Source: DASUFH01 sp036274645
Lineage (GTDB): Bacteria; Acidobacteriota; Terriglobia; 20CM-2-55-15
NCBI GenBank assembly: GCA_036274645.1
Contig: DASUFH010000247.1
Location: forward strand, 1-5,116
Direction of reading: 5' to 3'
DNA length: 5,116 nucleotides
The position numbers were made by a program, and so were the translations under genes. Below, one piece after another: positions 1-5,116 of the stretch. The first letter of the stretch is position 1; the number at the start of each line of letters is the position of its first letter. The notes under the pieces are model-generated. The model saw only the letters and a list, made by a program, of their open reading frames with translations, had not been told where the DNA came from and ran no database searches.

Positions 1-2006
1 GGCATCCAGTTCTTCATCACGACGATCGGAGAAGGCTCCCCGACGATTGTCAGGACGAGAAAGCGGTCCCCATCGTTCACCGTATCGTATTCAGCGCCCT
101 GCGGCAGGGTTCCCGGGAAGAGCGGTTTCGGCGTGCTGAATTCCAGCGTCCCCCGGTCAGTTCCGGGCGCCGCCGTGGCAACCATGAGGCGGTTATCGGC
201 TGAAATGAAGTACAACTCGCGGCCCTTGCGTCCCCACTGAGGACTGATCCCGCCGTTGAGCGACACGCGCTGGCGCTGGCTGACTGTACCCGGAAACGGC
301 TGGACGTAAACTTCATTCCGCCCGCCATCGTCGGATTGATAGGCGATGAAGGCGCCATCCGGAGAGAAGCGTCCATTGCGTTCGGAGGCCTGGGTCTGCG
401 CCACCGGGATCGGATTTTCGCTGTTGGCCGGCAGCACGAACAAATCTCCGGTCCCCGTGCCAATCGCCGAAACGCCACTCAGATAGAGGATCGCGCCGCT
501 CGCGGTTGAATCCTGCGGCATGACCACTCCGGTGGCCGGACCAAACTGGCGGCCGCCACCGGTCGTAGTGATGGGCCTTTCGAGCAAATAGGGCCCTACG
601 GGGACGCCATTGCGGCCACGCAATGACGCAAACAGAATCTTGTCGCCCGTGGGAGTCCAGATCGCCACATTGGAACCATCCTGCAGCTGGCGCATTGCGC
701 CGGTCTGGGTATCCATTCCCCAGATGCTGCCCAGGGGAGCGCCGGCCTGACGGAAGAACAGGACAGTCCGTCCGTCCGGAGAAACGCGCGGCAGCCCGGG
801 CGATGTCGAGTCCGGCAGACCCACGGTTCCCAGCAGTTCACCGTTCCGGTCCATCCAGAGCATCTGCCGGTCCATGACGGCGCTTTCCCGATAAGCGATG
901 GAGCCGTCCTGTGCAGCGGTCACCGCCGCCACGCCCACAAACCGCTTCTCGGTCCCCACGCGGTCCGCTATGACAAATGGCGCGCCGCCCGTCGCCAGTT
1001 CCTTCGGGTCGAATCGCACGGCGTTCAGGACCCCGGTGGGCGTCGCGAAGACGAGAAAACCCTTTGTATAGGTCCCGAAGAAAGCGGACGGCAGTCCCCG
1101 GGCCGTAAGCGGCCCGTCCAGAGAGCCCACTTCGAGTTGTCCCTGCGTCCGCGGATCGCGCGCAAAATAAAGGAACCGTCGATCGTCGAGAAATTGCGGC
1201 GACGCGAAGTTGACTCCCGAAGCCATGGGCGTTGATGTGAGACGGCCGTCTCTCAGAACGTCGAACGGCGAACTGGTGCGAATCCCCAGGAGAATCGAGT
1301 CTCCACCCCAGGAGCCACCATAGAAGAAGGGAGCGTCGGCCAGCTCCCTGGGAACACCTCCGGCCAAATCCACCTGCAGCACTTTCTGCTTCGCGAAGAA
1401 CACGACCGACTTACCATCCGGAGAAAAGAACGGTCGGGCGTTGATCCCTGCGCCATCCGTGCCGGCGATTGGCTCCGGCTTCGCCGCCGGATCCACGGCC
1501 TGCCGCCAGATCTGGCGCTTCCCGTCCCGCGTCGTCACCTGGAAGACGAGCGTGTTTCCGTCCGGCGACAGCGCAAAACCGTAGATGTCCTCTGCATAAG
1601 GAGTCGGAATGGTTATTCTGGACGGACCACTGCGACCGCCTGTAGCAGCGGTGGAATTGCCGCTGCGTGACGGCGGAGCGTTGAGACGATTCCCCGCGAT
1701 CTCCACCGCGGCCGCCTGATCCTTGAAGTCATTGCGAACCCGGTTGTAGTAGCCGCGAGCCCGGCTCGACTGCCCGAGGGACTCGGCGATTCCCCCGAGC
1801 TCGACGAGCGCGTCAGCGGTCGACTTGCGGTCGGATGCGGCAAAATCGGCAACCACCTTCTCGAAGGCTTCCATTGCGCCCTGGAGATCTCCCGCCGCTT
1901 TTTTCCCGCGGCCCTGCTCCAGCAACGCGCTGCCGTTCTGCTGGGCAAGAAGAAGCCCCGCCACGAACAGCGAAAGCAGCCCAACAACACCCCATAGTTT
2001 GCGCAT
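1..2006 (-). CDS. Exported TPR + PD40 (TolB-like) beta-propeller protein, C-terminus cut by window edge
   Basis: The frame is open from an ATG at 2006 to the window edge: 668 full codons plus CC, which must be proline. Residues 1-22 look like a signal peptide (MRKLW, a hydrophobic stretch, then LLLAQQ). Residues 27-108 are alpha-helical TPR-like repeats (GDLQGAMEAFEKVV; SSRARGYYNRV). A Ser/Gly/Thr linker follows (about 109-132). From about 138 onward come PD40/WD40-like blades: ALSPDGNTLVF (145), FFSPDGKSVVF (193), RVSPDGRTVLF (407), WTPTGDKILF (450) and RFSPDGAFIAY (546). The last is followed by EVYVQPFPG, a hallmark of acidobacterial propellers often fused to Ser/Thr kinases; no kinase domain is present here. 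The visible end, IVVMKNWMP, matches the usual VxNW finish, so probably few residues are missing. The start is supported by GGAGG four bases upstream. The protein probably acts in the periplasm or at the envelope as a binding scaffold; its ligand is unknown. The gene is divergent from the 2349 gene. Confidence 0.9.
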   Translation of the reverse strand, partial: MRKLWGVVGLLSLFVAGLLLAQQNGSALLEQGRGKKAAGDLQGAMEAFEKVVADFAASDRKSTADALVELGGIAESLGQSSRARGYYNRVRNDFKDQAAAVEIAGNRLNAPPSRSGNSTAATGGRSGPSRITIPTPYAEDIYGFALSPDGNTLVFQVTTRDGKRQIWRQAVDPAAKPEPIAGTDGAGINARPFFSPDGKSVVFFAKQKVLQVDLAGGVPRELADAPFFYGGSWGGDSILLGIRTSSPFDVLRDGRLTSTPMASGVNFASPQFLDDRRFLYFARDPRTQGQLEVGSLDGPLTARGLPSAFFGTYTKGFLVFATPTGVLNAVRFDPKELATGGAPFVIADRVGTEKRFVGVAAVTAAQDGSIAYRESAVMDRQMLWMDRNGELLGTVGLPDSTSPGLPRVSPDGRTVLFFRQAGAPLGSIWGMDTQTGAMRQLQDGSNVAIWTPTGDKILFASLRGRNGVPVGPYLLERPITTTGGGRQFGPATGVVMPQDSTASGAILYLSGVSAIGTGTGDLFVLPANSENPIPVAQTQASERNGRFSPDGAFIAYQSDDGGRNEVYVQPFPGTVSQRQRVSLNGGISPQWGRKGRELYFISADNRLMVATAAPGTDRGTLEFSTPKPLFPGTLPQGAEYDTVNDGDRFLVLTIVGEPSPIVVMKNWM

Positions 2007-2010
2007 ATCG

Positions 2011-2015
2011 CCTCC
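2011..2015 (-). promoter_or_regulatory. Shine-Dalgarno site of the minus-strand TPR/propeller gene
   Basis: On the minus strand the bases read GGAGG, then CGAT, then the ATG at 2006. This is a full-strength site at short spacing, and it fixes the start of the leftward gene at 2006. Confidence 0.8.
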
Positions 2016-2028
2016 GATATGGGTGCGA

Positions 2029-2034
2029 AGTATA
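2029..2034 (-). promoter_or_regulatory. Possible -10 hexamer for the leftward gene
   Basis: The minus strand reads TATACT, five of six matches to the sigma-70 -10 consensus. It would place transcription initiation near 2022, just upstream of the Shine-Dalgarno site. No convincing -35 lies 16-18 bases upstream (the best placed hexamer is TTCTTT, two of six matches). This is a candidate only. Confidence 0.25.
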
Positions 2035-2149
2035 TGGCAGGACGCCGCGAAAAAGAATCAGCCGCGGGGGACGCGAAGCGCCGGGGCTGCGCCCTCAAAG
2101 GGAAAGCAATTCCCCCTTGTCCCGGTCCTTTGCGCCCCTGTCTGCTTGT

Positions 2150-2168
2150 GGGCGGTCTATGACCGCCC
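2150..2168. repeat. Perfect 8-bp inverted repeat with 3-base loop (hairpin, REP-like or operator)
   Basis: GGGCGGTC at 2150-2157, loop TAT at 2158-2160, GACCGCCC at 2161-2168: eight uninterrupted pairs, six of them G-C plus one A-T and one more G-C at the loop side, extendable by one T-G wobble. It lies 144 bases before one start codon and 181 before the other. No T-run follows on either strand, so it is not a standard intrinsic terminator. The compact symmetric form fits either a dispersed palindromic (REP-type) element or a binding site for a dimeric regulator; the sequence alone does not decide. Confidence 0.6.
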
Positions 2169-2171
2169 GAC

Positions 2172-2217
2172 GTTTCGGACGGCAACCCCTTGCTTGAAGA
2201 TGAATTCACTCCGAAAC
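2172..2217. repeat. Inverted repeat GTTTCGGA / TCCGAAAC with 30-base loop
   Basis: GTTTCGGA at 2172-2179 is exactly complementary to TCCGAAAC at 2210-2217, separated by 30 bases. It starts four bases after the 2150-2168 hairpin. The two could stack as neighbouring stems in one leader RNA, or the half-sites could bind the same protein. An 8-bp match at this distance can arise by chance, so support is modest. Confidence 0.35.
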
Positions 2218-2335
2218 ACGTTCCCGTTGTGCAAAGCCACCAGGACACCGGGGCGACCTGGGCGCGCGCCTCACCGGCCGACTGTGGGCCTCCACATTGT
2301 TCGGGAAGTGCTTAAAGACGAAAATCCCGCCAGCT

Positions 2336-2341
2336 GAGGAG
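2336..2341 (+). promoter_or_regulatory. Shine-Dalgarno site of the 2349 gene
   Basis: GAGGAG lies seven bases before the ATG at 2349. It supports that start over the in-frame ATG at codon 12 (2382), which has no comparable site and would remove most of the signal peptide. Confidence 0.75.
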
Positions 2342-2348
2342 ACGCAAA

Positions 2349-4331
2349 ATGATCCAGTTCACCGTAGCCGCCCTTCTCATCATGCAGACGCTCGCTGCGC
2401 CCTCGGCCCGGAGCGGCGCGCCGGAGGGCCGAATCCTATCGGCCGAAGGGCAGCCGGCCGCCGCAATACGCGTGTTTGCGATTCCGGCGGATGCCGGCGT
2501 GGCGCGCAAGACCGACTTGCGGATTGCCGCAATCACTCAGACGGACGAAGCCGGCCACTTCCGTCTGGACGGACTCGCCCCCGGCCGATACTACATTGCC
2601 GCCGGACCGCTCAACGCCTGGACCCTGTACCCCGGAGTCACAGAACTGAGCGGGGCAATCGCGGTGTCGAGCGGGGACCCCCTCCCTCTGGAGTTCCATC
2701 TGGACCGGTCGACCACAGACATGTTTTATGAGATTTCTCACGTCCCCGAACAGATCGAACCGCTCGTACCGGGCGGCAAAGCGGTTACGGCGCAGACGAA
2801 TCTGGAACCCGGACAGATGCTCCTCGTTGAGGACGGCGACGAATGGTGGGGCGCGCGCATCCTCACGTTGATGCCCGACGGCAGCGTGCGCGTCCACCTG
2901 CTCGGAGCAGACCCGGCCGCGGATCAAACGGTTCCCCGCTCACGCCTGCAACTGGAAGACGCGGTTATCGAAAAGATGTGGGTCGCGCAGTGGAAGCGCG
3001 GATTCCCCATGCCCGAGGAGACAGACCGGGGAATCGTTCCCACGGCGCCCGGCCCGATCGAATCCACCGGCAACCCCGTTACCGCGCAAACCAGATTGGC
3101 CCCGAAACAGGTATTGCAGGTCGAAGAGGGGCGGCTGTGGTGGGCGGCCACTATCGTCGATGTTCTGGCCGATGAACGCGTCCGCATCCACTATCTCGGC
3201 TGGGGCTCGCGGTCCGACGAGATCGTGCCGCGATCACGTCTGCAACTGGACGAAAACGCCGTTGACAAGGCGCAACGGGCGATGCCCGATTCACCGGGAA
3301 TACGTTCGCTCGATGAACACCTCCCAATTAACGGAAACCCGGACGGCGAGCCGCCCCTCATGAAGCCATTCGCAACGATACCGGTCGAAGACGGCCTGGA
3401 ACCGTGGCAGATTCGATTCACTCCGGATGGTCAACGCGCGCGGATCTTCTCGACCGGCATCGTCACGTACGACCTCAATACGGGCGCGGTACTGTCAACG
3501 ATCCCCCTTCTTGAAGGCGAACGTGTGCTCACGACCAGCGCGGACGGCTCCACCGCGATCCTGTCGGCTGAAGGGAAGGCGACGCTACTCCATGTCGAGA
3601 CGGGCGAACGCGAGCTGCTGCCAGAAGACTGGCAAGCGCCGGCAGACCAGGACACCACGATTTCCGGAGACGGCGGGTTACTTGGCATCGTTAGTATCGG
3701 AGAAGGATCGGAAAGAATGATCGTCGATGTTTACGATCTGAAAAGCCGGGTCCATATCACCCGCCGAAGCCACGGCCTCTTCGCTGGCGGGATCATGGAC
3801 GCCCGGATCACCGAGGACGGCCGCTTTGTCGCATTTGAAAACAACCGCTCCGGCGCCGATCTCGTGTACGCGGGGACAGGCCGGCCCGGACCGGAGTTTC
3901 CCGGACCCAACGAGGGATTCCAGACGGCGCGCTCGCCCGATGGCGCATGGGCCATCCAGATCCCTTATCCCGGATACGTCGACCAGACGTCCACGGACTT
4001 CATCGTCCGGGACGGAATTACCGGTCAACTCCGTGGCGCGCTCGCTGTCCACCAGGATGAGGAGGATGCTTGGACCCATGTGTCCTTCTGCGGCAATCGG
4101 GTGGCGCTCAGCCGTTCACGCGAGGTGACCGTGCACGACCTTCCTTCCGGAAAGACGGTTGGCCGTTACCTCCTGAATCCGAATGCCCGGAATGCTCAGA
4201 GCGCCGCGGCTGACGGGCCCGCTCCGATGGTTATCTGCGCGGGAGATGTTACCGGCGCGGTATGGGACTCCCGGCTGATCCTGATGCGAATTCCTTACGC
4301 CGCCTCGTCTTCGGGACAGGCATCGAGATGA
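2349..4331 (+). CDS. Exported multidomain protein: carboxypeptidase-regulatory-like domain, two chromo-barrel/Tudor-knot-like modules, C-terminal beta-propeller
   Basis: The product has 660 residues. Residues 1-20 form a probable signal peptide (hydrophobic core FTVAALLIMQTLA), unusual in lacking Lys/Arg near the N-terminus. Residues 25-119 resemble a carboxypeptidase-regulatory-like beta-sandwich: GRILSAEGQPAAAIRV, then TDEAGHFRLDGLAPGRYYI, then EFHL. Residues 146-204 and 244-302 are two gap-free copies of a small beta-barrel, about 53% identical, each ending VPRSRLQL. The second has HYLGW then DEIVPRSRL, very close to the chromo-barrel/Tudor-knot signature of MRG15/Esa1-type proteins. Residues about 340-650 show about seven propeller-like repeats: IRFTPDG, TTSADGS, TISGDGG, RITEDGR, ARSPDGA, VSFCGNR and VICAGDV, several closing with D-x-x-TG turns. 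No catalytic motif is visible; a periplasmic or surface binding role is my inference. The gene is divergent from the 2006 gene, and its last 37 bases overlap the convergent response regulator. The exact function is unknown. Confidence 0.9.
   Translation: MIQFTVAALLIMQTLAAPSARSGAPEGRILSAEGQPAAAIRVFAIPADAGVARKTDLRIAAITQTDEAGHFRLDGLAPGRYYIAAGPLNAWTLYPGVTELSGAIAVSSGDPLPLEFHLDRSTTDMFYEISHVPEQIEPLVPGGKAVTAQTNLEPGQMLLVEDGDEWWGARILTLMPDGSVRVHLLGADPAADQTVPRSRLQLEDAVIEKMWVAQWKRGFPMPEETDRGIVPTAPGPIESTGNPVTAQTRLAPKQVLQVEEGRLWWAATIVDVLADERVRIHYLGWGSRSDEIVPRSRLQLDENAVDKAQRAMPDSPGIRSLDEHLPINGNPDGEPPLMKPFATIPVEDGLEPWQIRFTPDGQRARIFSTGIVTYDLNTGAVLSTIPLLEGERVLTTSADGSTAILSAEGKATLLHVETGERELLPEDWQAPADQDTTISGDGGLLGIVSIGEGSERMIVDVYDLKSRVHITRRSHGLFAGGIMDARITEDGRFVAFENNRSGADLVYAGTGRPGPEFPGPNEGFQTARSPDGAWAIQIPYPGYVDQTSTDFIVRDGITGQLRGALAVHQDEEDAWTHVSFCGNRVALSRSREVTVHDLPSGKTVGRYLLNPNARNAQSAAADGPAPMVICAGDVTGAVWDSRLILMRIPYAASSSGQASR
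2784..3254 (+). repeat. Internal duplication encoding tandem chromo-barrel/Tudor-knot-like modules
   Basis: The two coding units, 2784-2960 and 3078-3254, encode 59-residue modules that align without gaps with 31 identical residues. Both begin VTAQT, have a central WW pair (166-167 and 264-265), an R-x-H strand, and end VPRSRLQL. They are joined by a 39-residue linker containing KMWVAQWKRGF. Copy 2 keeps HY (281-282), W285 and D290-E291. Copy 1 reads HLLGAD at the same place and has lost both the Tyr and the Trp. The DNA has diverged far more than a recent duplication would, so the repeat is old and probably maintained for function. Confidence 0.8.
4295..4331. other. Tail-to-tail coding overlap, 37 bases
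   Basis: The plus-strand propeller gene stops with TGA at 4329-4331. The minus-strand response regulator stops with TAA at 4297-4295. The last 12 codons of each therefore lie on opposite strands of the same DNA. No intrinsic terminator is visible in the overlap, so transcripts of the two convergent genes probably extend antisense into one another. Confidence 0.85.
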
Positions 4332-4684
4332 ATTTCCAGAAGCTCGATCGCAAATGGTTTCGAAAGGAAATAAGCAAGCTGGAGTTCCTGAGCGCGCTGG
4401 CTGGCGTTGTCGGCCGCCGTCACCAGGACCACACGGGTCCGGGGATTCACGGCGGCAGTGATTGCGGATGCGCACTGAACGGGTTTCATGCCGGGCATGA
4501 CGTAATCGAGAAGCACGAGTCGAATGCGGTCTCGTTCGACCTGCAATACCTTCAGCGCTTCTGAACAATCGCCGGCTTCAAAAGCGGTCAGACCGTGAAT
4601 TTCGCAAATCATGCGCACCATTTCACGATAAGAGCTGTCGTCATCGACGATCAGAACGGCGTCGAAATTCGAAGGCATGGTCAT
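4295..4684 (-). CDS. Stand-alone receiver-domain response regulator (CheY-like)
   Basis: The product has 129 residues, the length of a lone receiver domain, with no DNA-binding or enzymatic output domain. The phosphorylation site is intact: acidic pair D14-D15 in LIVDDD, phospho-acceptor D60 in LVLLDYVMPGM, switch Thr T89 in VVLVTA, and K109 in FLSKPF. F106 sits where CheY has its switch Tyr. The stretch after the acceptor reads PGMKPVQ instead of the common PGM-D/N-G, which changes the beta3-alpha3 loop. I chose the ATG at 4684 (MTMPSNF) because it overlaps the kinase stop as ATGA and has GGAG eight bases upstream; the ATG at 4678 would also work but is worse spaced. It probably takes phosphate from the neighbouring kinase or from another kinase and acts by protein-protein contact. 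Its partner or output is not in the window. Confidence 0.92.
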   Translation of the reverse strand: MTMPSNFDAVLIVDDDSSYREMVRMICEIHGLTAFEAGDCSEALKVLQVERDRIRLVLLDYVMPGMKPVQCASAITAAVNPRTRVVLVTAADNASQRAQELQLAYFLSKPFAIELLEIHLDACPEDEAA

Positions 4685-5116
4685 GCGGGAAGCTCCATGG
4701 TGAAGACGGGACTTTGATCGGGTCCTTCGGTGACCTGAAGATTTCCACCGTGGAAGCGAACGACGGCGCGTGTGAAGTACAGCCCCATGGCTGCTCGAGA
4801 CCCACCGCCGGTCTCGTGTTGCGAGAAACTCATCGGAGCAAATATCTTGTCCAGATCCTCCCTCGAAAGTGGCGGACCGCTGATGTGCACGGTCATGCGA
4901 ACGCCGGGAGGCATGCTGTCCAATTCCAGACGCATCGGCGCGTCTCCCTTCGAAAATGCCGAAGCGCAAATGAGAAGGCTGTTGACGGCGCCCGTAAGCA
5001 GGCTCTGATCGCCCAGAATGGGAATCCGGGACGGGCCGGCCATATCCATCTCCAGATCCGGAAGGTGGCGCTGGATCTCTTCGCGCGCCTGATTGACCAC
5101 TTCGCGGAAGTTCAAC
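4681..5116 (-). CDS. Sensor histidine kinase, C-terminal ATPase-like domain only (partial); nucleotide-binding boxes degenerate
   Basis: The frame is open to the right edge, so the true start lies beyond 5116. The 144 visible residues (numbered from the TTG at 5115, which is not the real start) cover one HATPase_c domain. They run from the linker helix (NFREVVNQAREEI) through LGDQSLLTGAV to HGGNLQV and a C-terminal FTMELPA, the normal end of a histidine kinase. Sensor and phospho-His domains lie outside. Key positions are abnormal: N-box N-x-x-x-N-A reads SLLICA (46-51), G1 box D-x-G-x-G reads ISGPP (78-82), the F-box is IFAPM, and the G2 G-x-G-L-G-L reads RAAMGL (107-112). This suggests weak or no ATP binding, although the fold is clearly kept. 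The gene shares an ATGA overlap with the downstream receiver and is surely its operon partner. Confidence 0.85.
   Translation of the reverse strand, partial: LNFREVVNQAREEIQRHLPDLEMDMAGPSRIPILGDQSLLTGAVNSLLICASAFSKGDAPMRLELDSMPPGVRMTVHISGPPLSREDLDKIFAPMSFSQHETGGGSRAAMGLYFTRAVVRFHGGNLQVTEGPDQSPVFTMELPA
4693..4696 (-). promoter_or_regulatory. Shine-Dalgarno site of the response regulator, inside the kinase gene
   Basis: The minus strand reads GGAG, eight bases before the ATG at 4684 and 14 before the ATG at 4678. It lies inside the last codons of the kinase and decides in favour of the 4684 start. Together with the ATGA overlap it points to coupled translation. Confidence 0.6.

Larger units (their letters stand above)
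2007..2348. other. Divergent intergenic region between two propeller genes
   Basis: These 342 bases separate the start codons of two divergent genes and must hold the promoters of both unless transcription enters from elsewhere. I see no credible gene in it: the frames that cross it run into one or other flanking gene out of frame and resemble no family. It contains a Shine-Dalgarno site at each end, a weak -10 for the leftward gene, a perfect short hairpin at 2150-2168 and a long-loop inverted repeat at 2172-2217. There is also a weaker stem GGGAA/TTCCC around 2100-2114. For the rightward gene the best promoter I can propose is TTGTTC (2297-2302) with GAAAAT (2320-2325), spacing 17, matching three and four of six bases. 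That is weak. No tRNA, riboswitch or T-tract terminator was recognised. Confidence 0.7.

Noticed and set aside
2035..2051. Sigma-54 type promoter beginning TGGCAG
   Set aside because: The -24-like TGGCA is present, but the matching TTGC -12 element is absent at the required spacing.
2150..2168. Intrinsic terminator at the intergenic hairpin
   Set aside because: No T-tract follows on either strand, and no gene ends near it: both flanking genes start, rather than stop, at this region.
1613..2248. Minus-strand open frame of 211 codons across the start of the TPR/propeller gene
   Set aside because: It is out of frame with the clear TPR/propeller gene on the same strand, has low-complexity Arg/Ser/Pro-rich composition and matches no family; it is a by-product of high GC content.
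1825..2337. Plus-strand open frames of 170 and 120 codons crossing the intergenic region
   Set aside because: They run antisense to the signal peptide and TPR part of the minus-strand gene, lack a good ribosome binding site and have no recognisable motif.
2436..2927. Minus-strand open frames (163 codons and others) antisense to the 2349 gene
   Set aside because: They lie opposite well-supported domains and show no family features; they are shadows of the codon pattern of the real gene.
4295..4969. A longer 224-codon version of the response regulator
   Set aside because: The first 95 residues are the kinase gene read in another frame (Arg/Ser-rich, no domain). The receiver fold starts right after the ATG at 4684, which has the ATGA overlap and a Shine-Dalgarno site.
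4681..5115. A complete 144-codon gene starting at TTG 5115
   Set aside because: The TTG falls within the helix linking the phospho-His and ATPase domains and the frame stays open to the edge, so this is the tail of a longer kinase and not a small stand-alone gene.
1..5116. CRISPR array, tRNA or rRNA gene, transposase or integrase
   Set aside because: No regularly spaced direct repeats, cloverleaf-like sequence, rRNA core motifs or transposase motifs were seen on either strand.

Overview
The window is GC-rich and densely coding, with ribosome binding sites of the GGAG type. The two large genes encode exported beta-propeller proteins. The first is built as signal peptide, TPR and PD40 (TolB-like) propeller, with the hallmark string EVYVQPFPG. 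This style is abundant in Acidobacteriota (Solibacter/Bryobacter-like and Vicinamibacteria lineages), so an acidobacterial environmental genome or MAG is my best guess. That is inference from protein style, not from a marker gene.

Layout. Positions 1-2006, minus strand: a TPR plus PD40 propeller protein, open to the window edge and missing only its extreme C-terminus. Positions 2007-2348: a 342-base divergent intergenic region. It holds both Shine-Dalgarno sites, a perfect 8-bp hairpin (2150-2168) and a second, long-loop inverted repeat (2172-2217). Positions 2349-4331, plus strand: a 660-residue exported protein with a carboxypeptidase-regulatory-like domain, two tandem chromo-barrel/Tudor-knot-like modules and a C-terminal seven-blade-like propeller. 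Positions 4295-4684, minus strand: a stand-alone receiver-domain response regulator. Positions 4681-5116, minus strand: the C-terminal ATPase part of a histidine kinase, truncated by the window edge and joined to the regulator by an ATGA overlap.

How they relate. The kinase and regulator form an operon running leftwards and meet the plus-strand propeller gene tail to tail, with a 37-base overlap of coding sequence. The two propeller genes are divergent and could share control from the intergenic region. Nothing visible links the two-component pair to the propeller genes beyond adjacency.

Most interesting points. A secreted bacterial protein carries two copies of a fold best known from eukaryotic chromatin readers (MRG15/Esa1-like HY-GW-DE-VP-SRL signature); one copy keeps part of the aromatic cage and the other has lost it. 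Separately, the histidine kinase ATPase domain has replaced key residues in the N, G1 and G2 boxes, suggesting a pseudokinase or strongly divergent kinase in front of an otherwise normal receiver.
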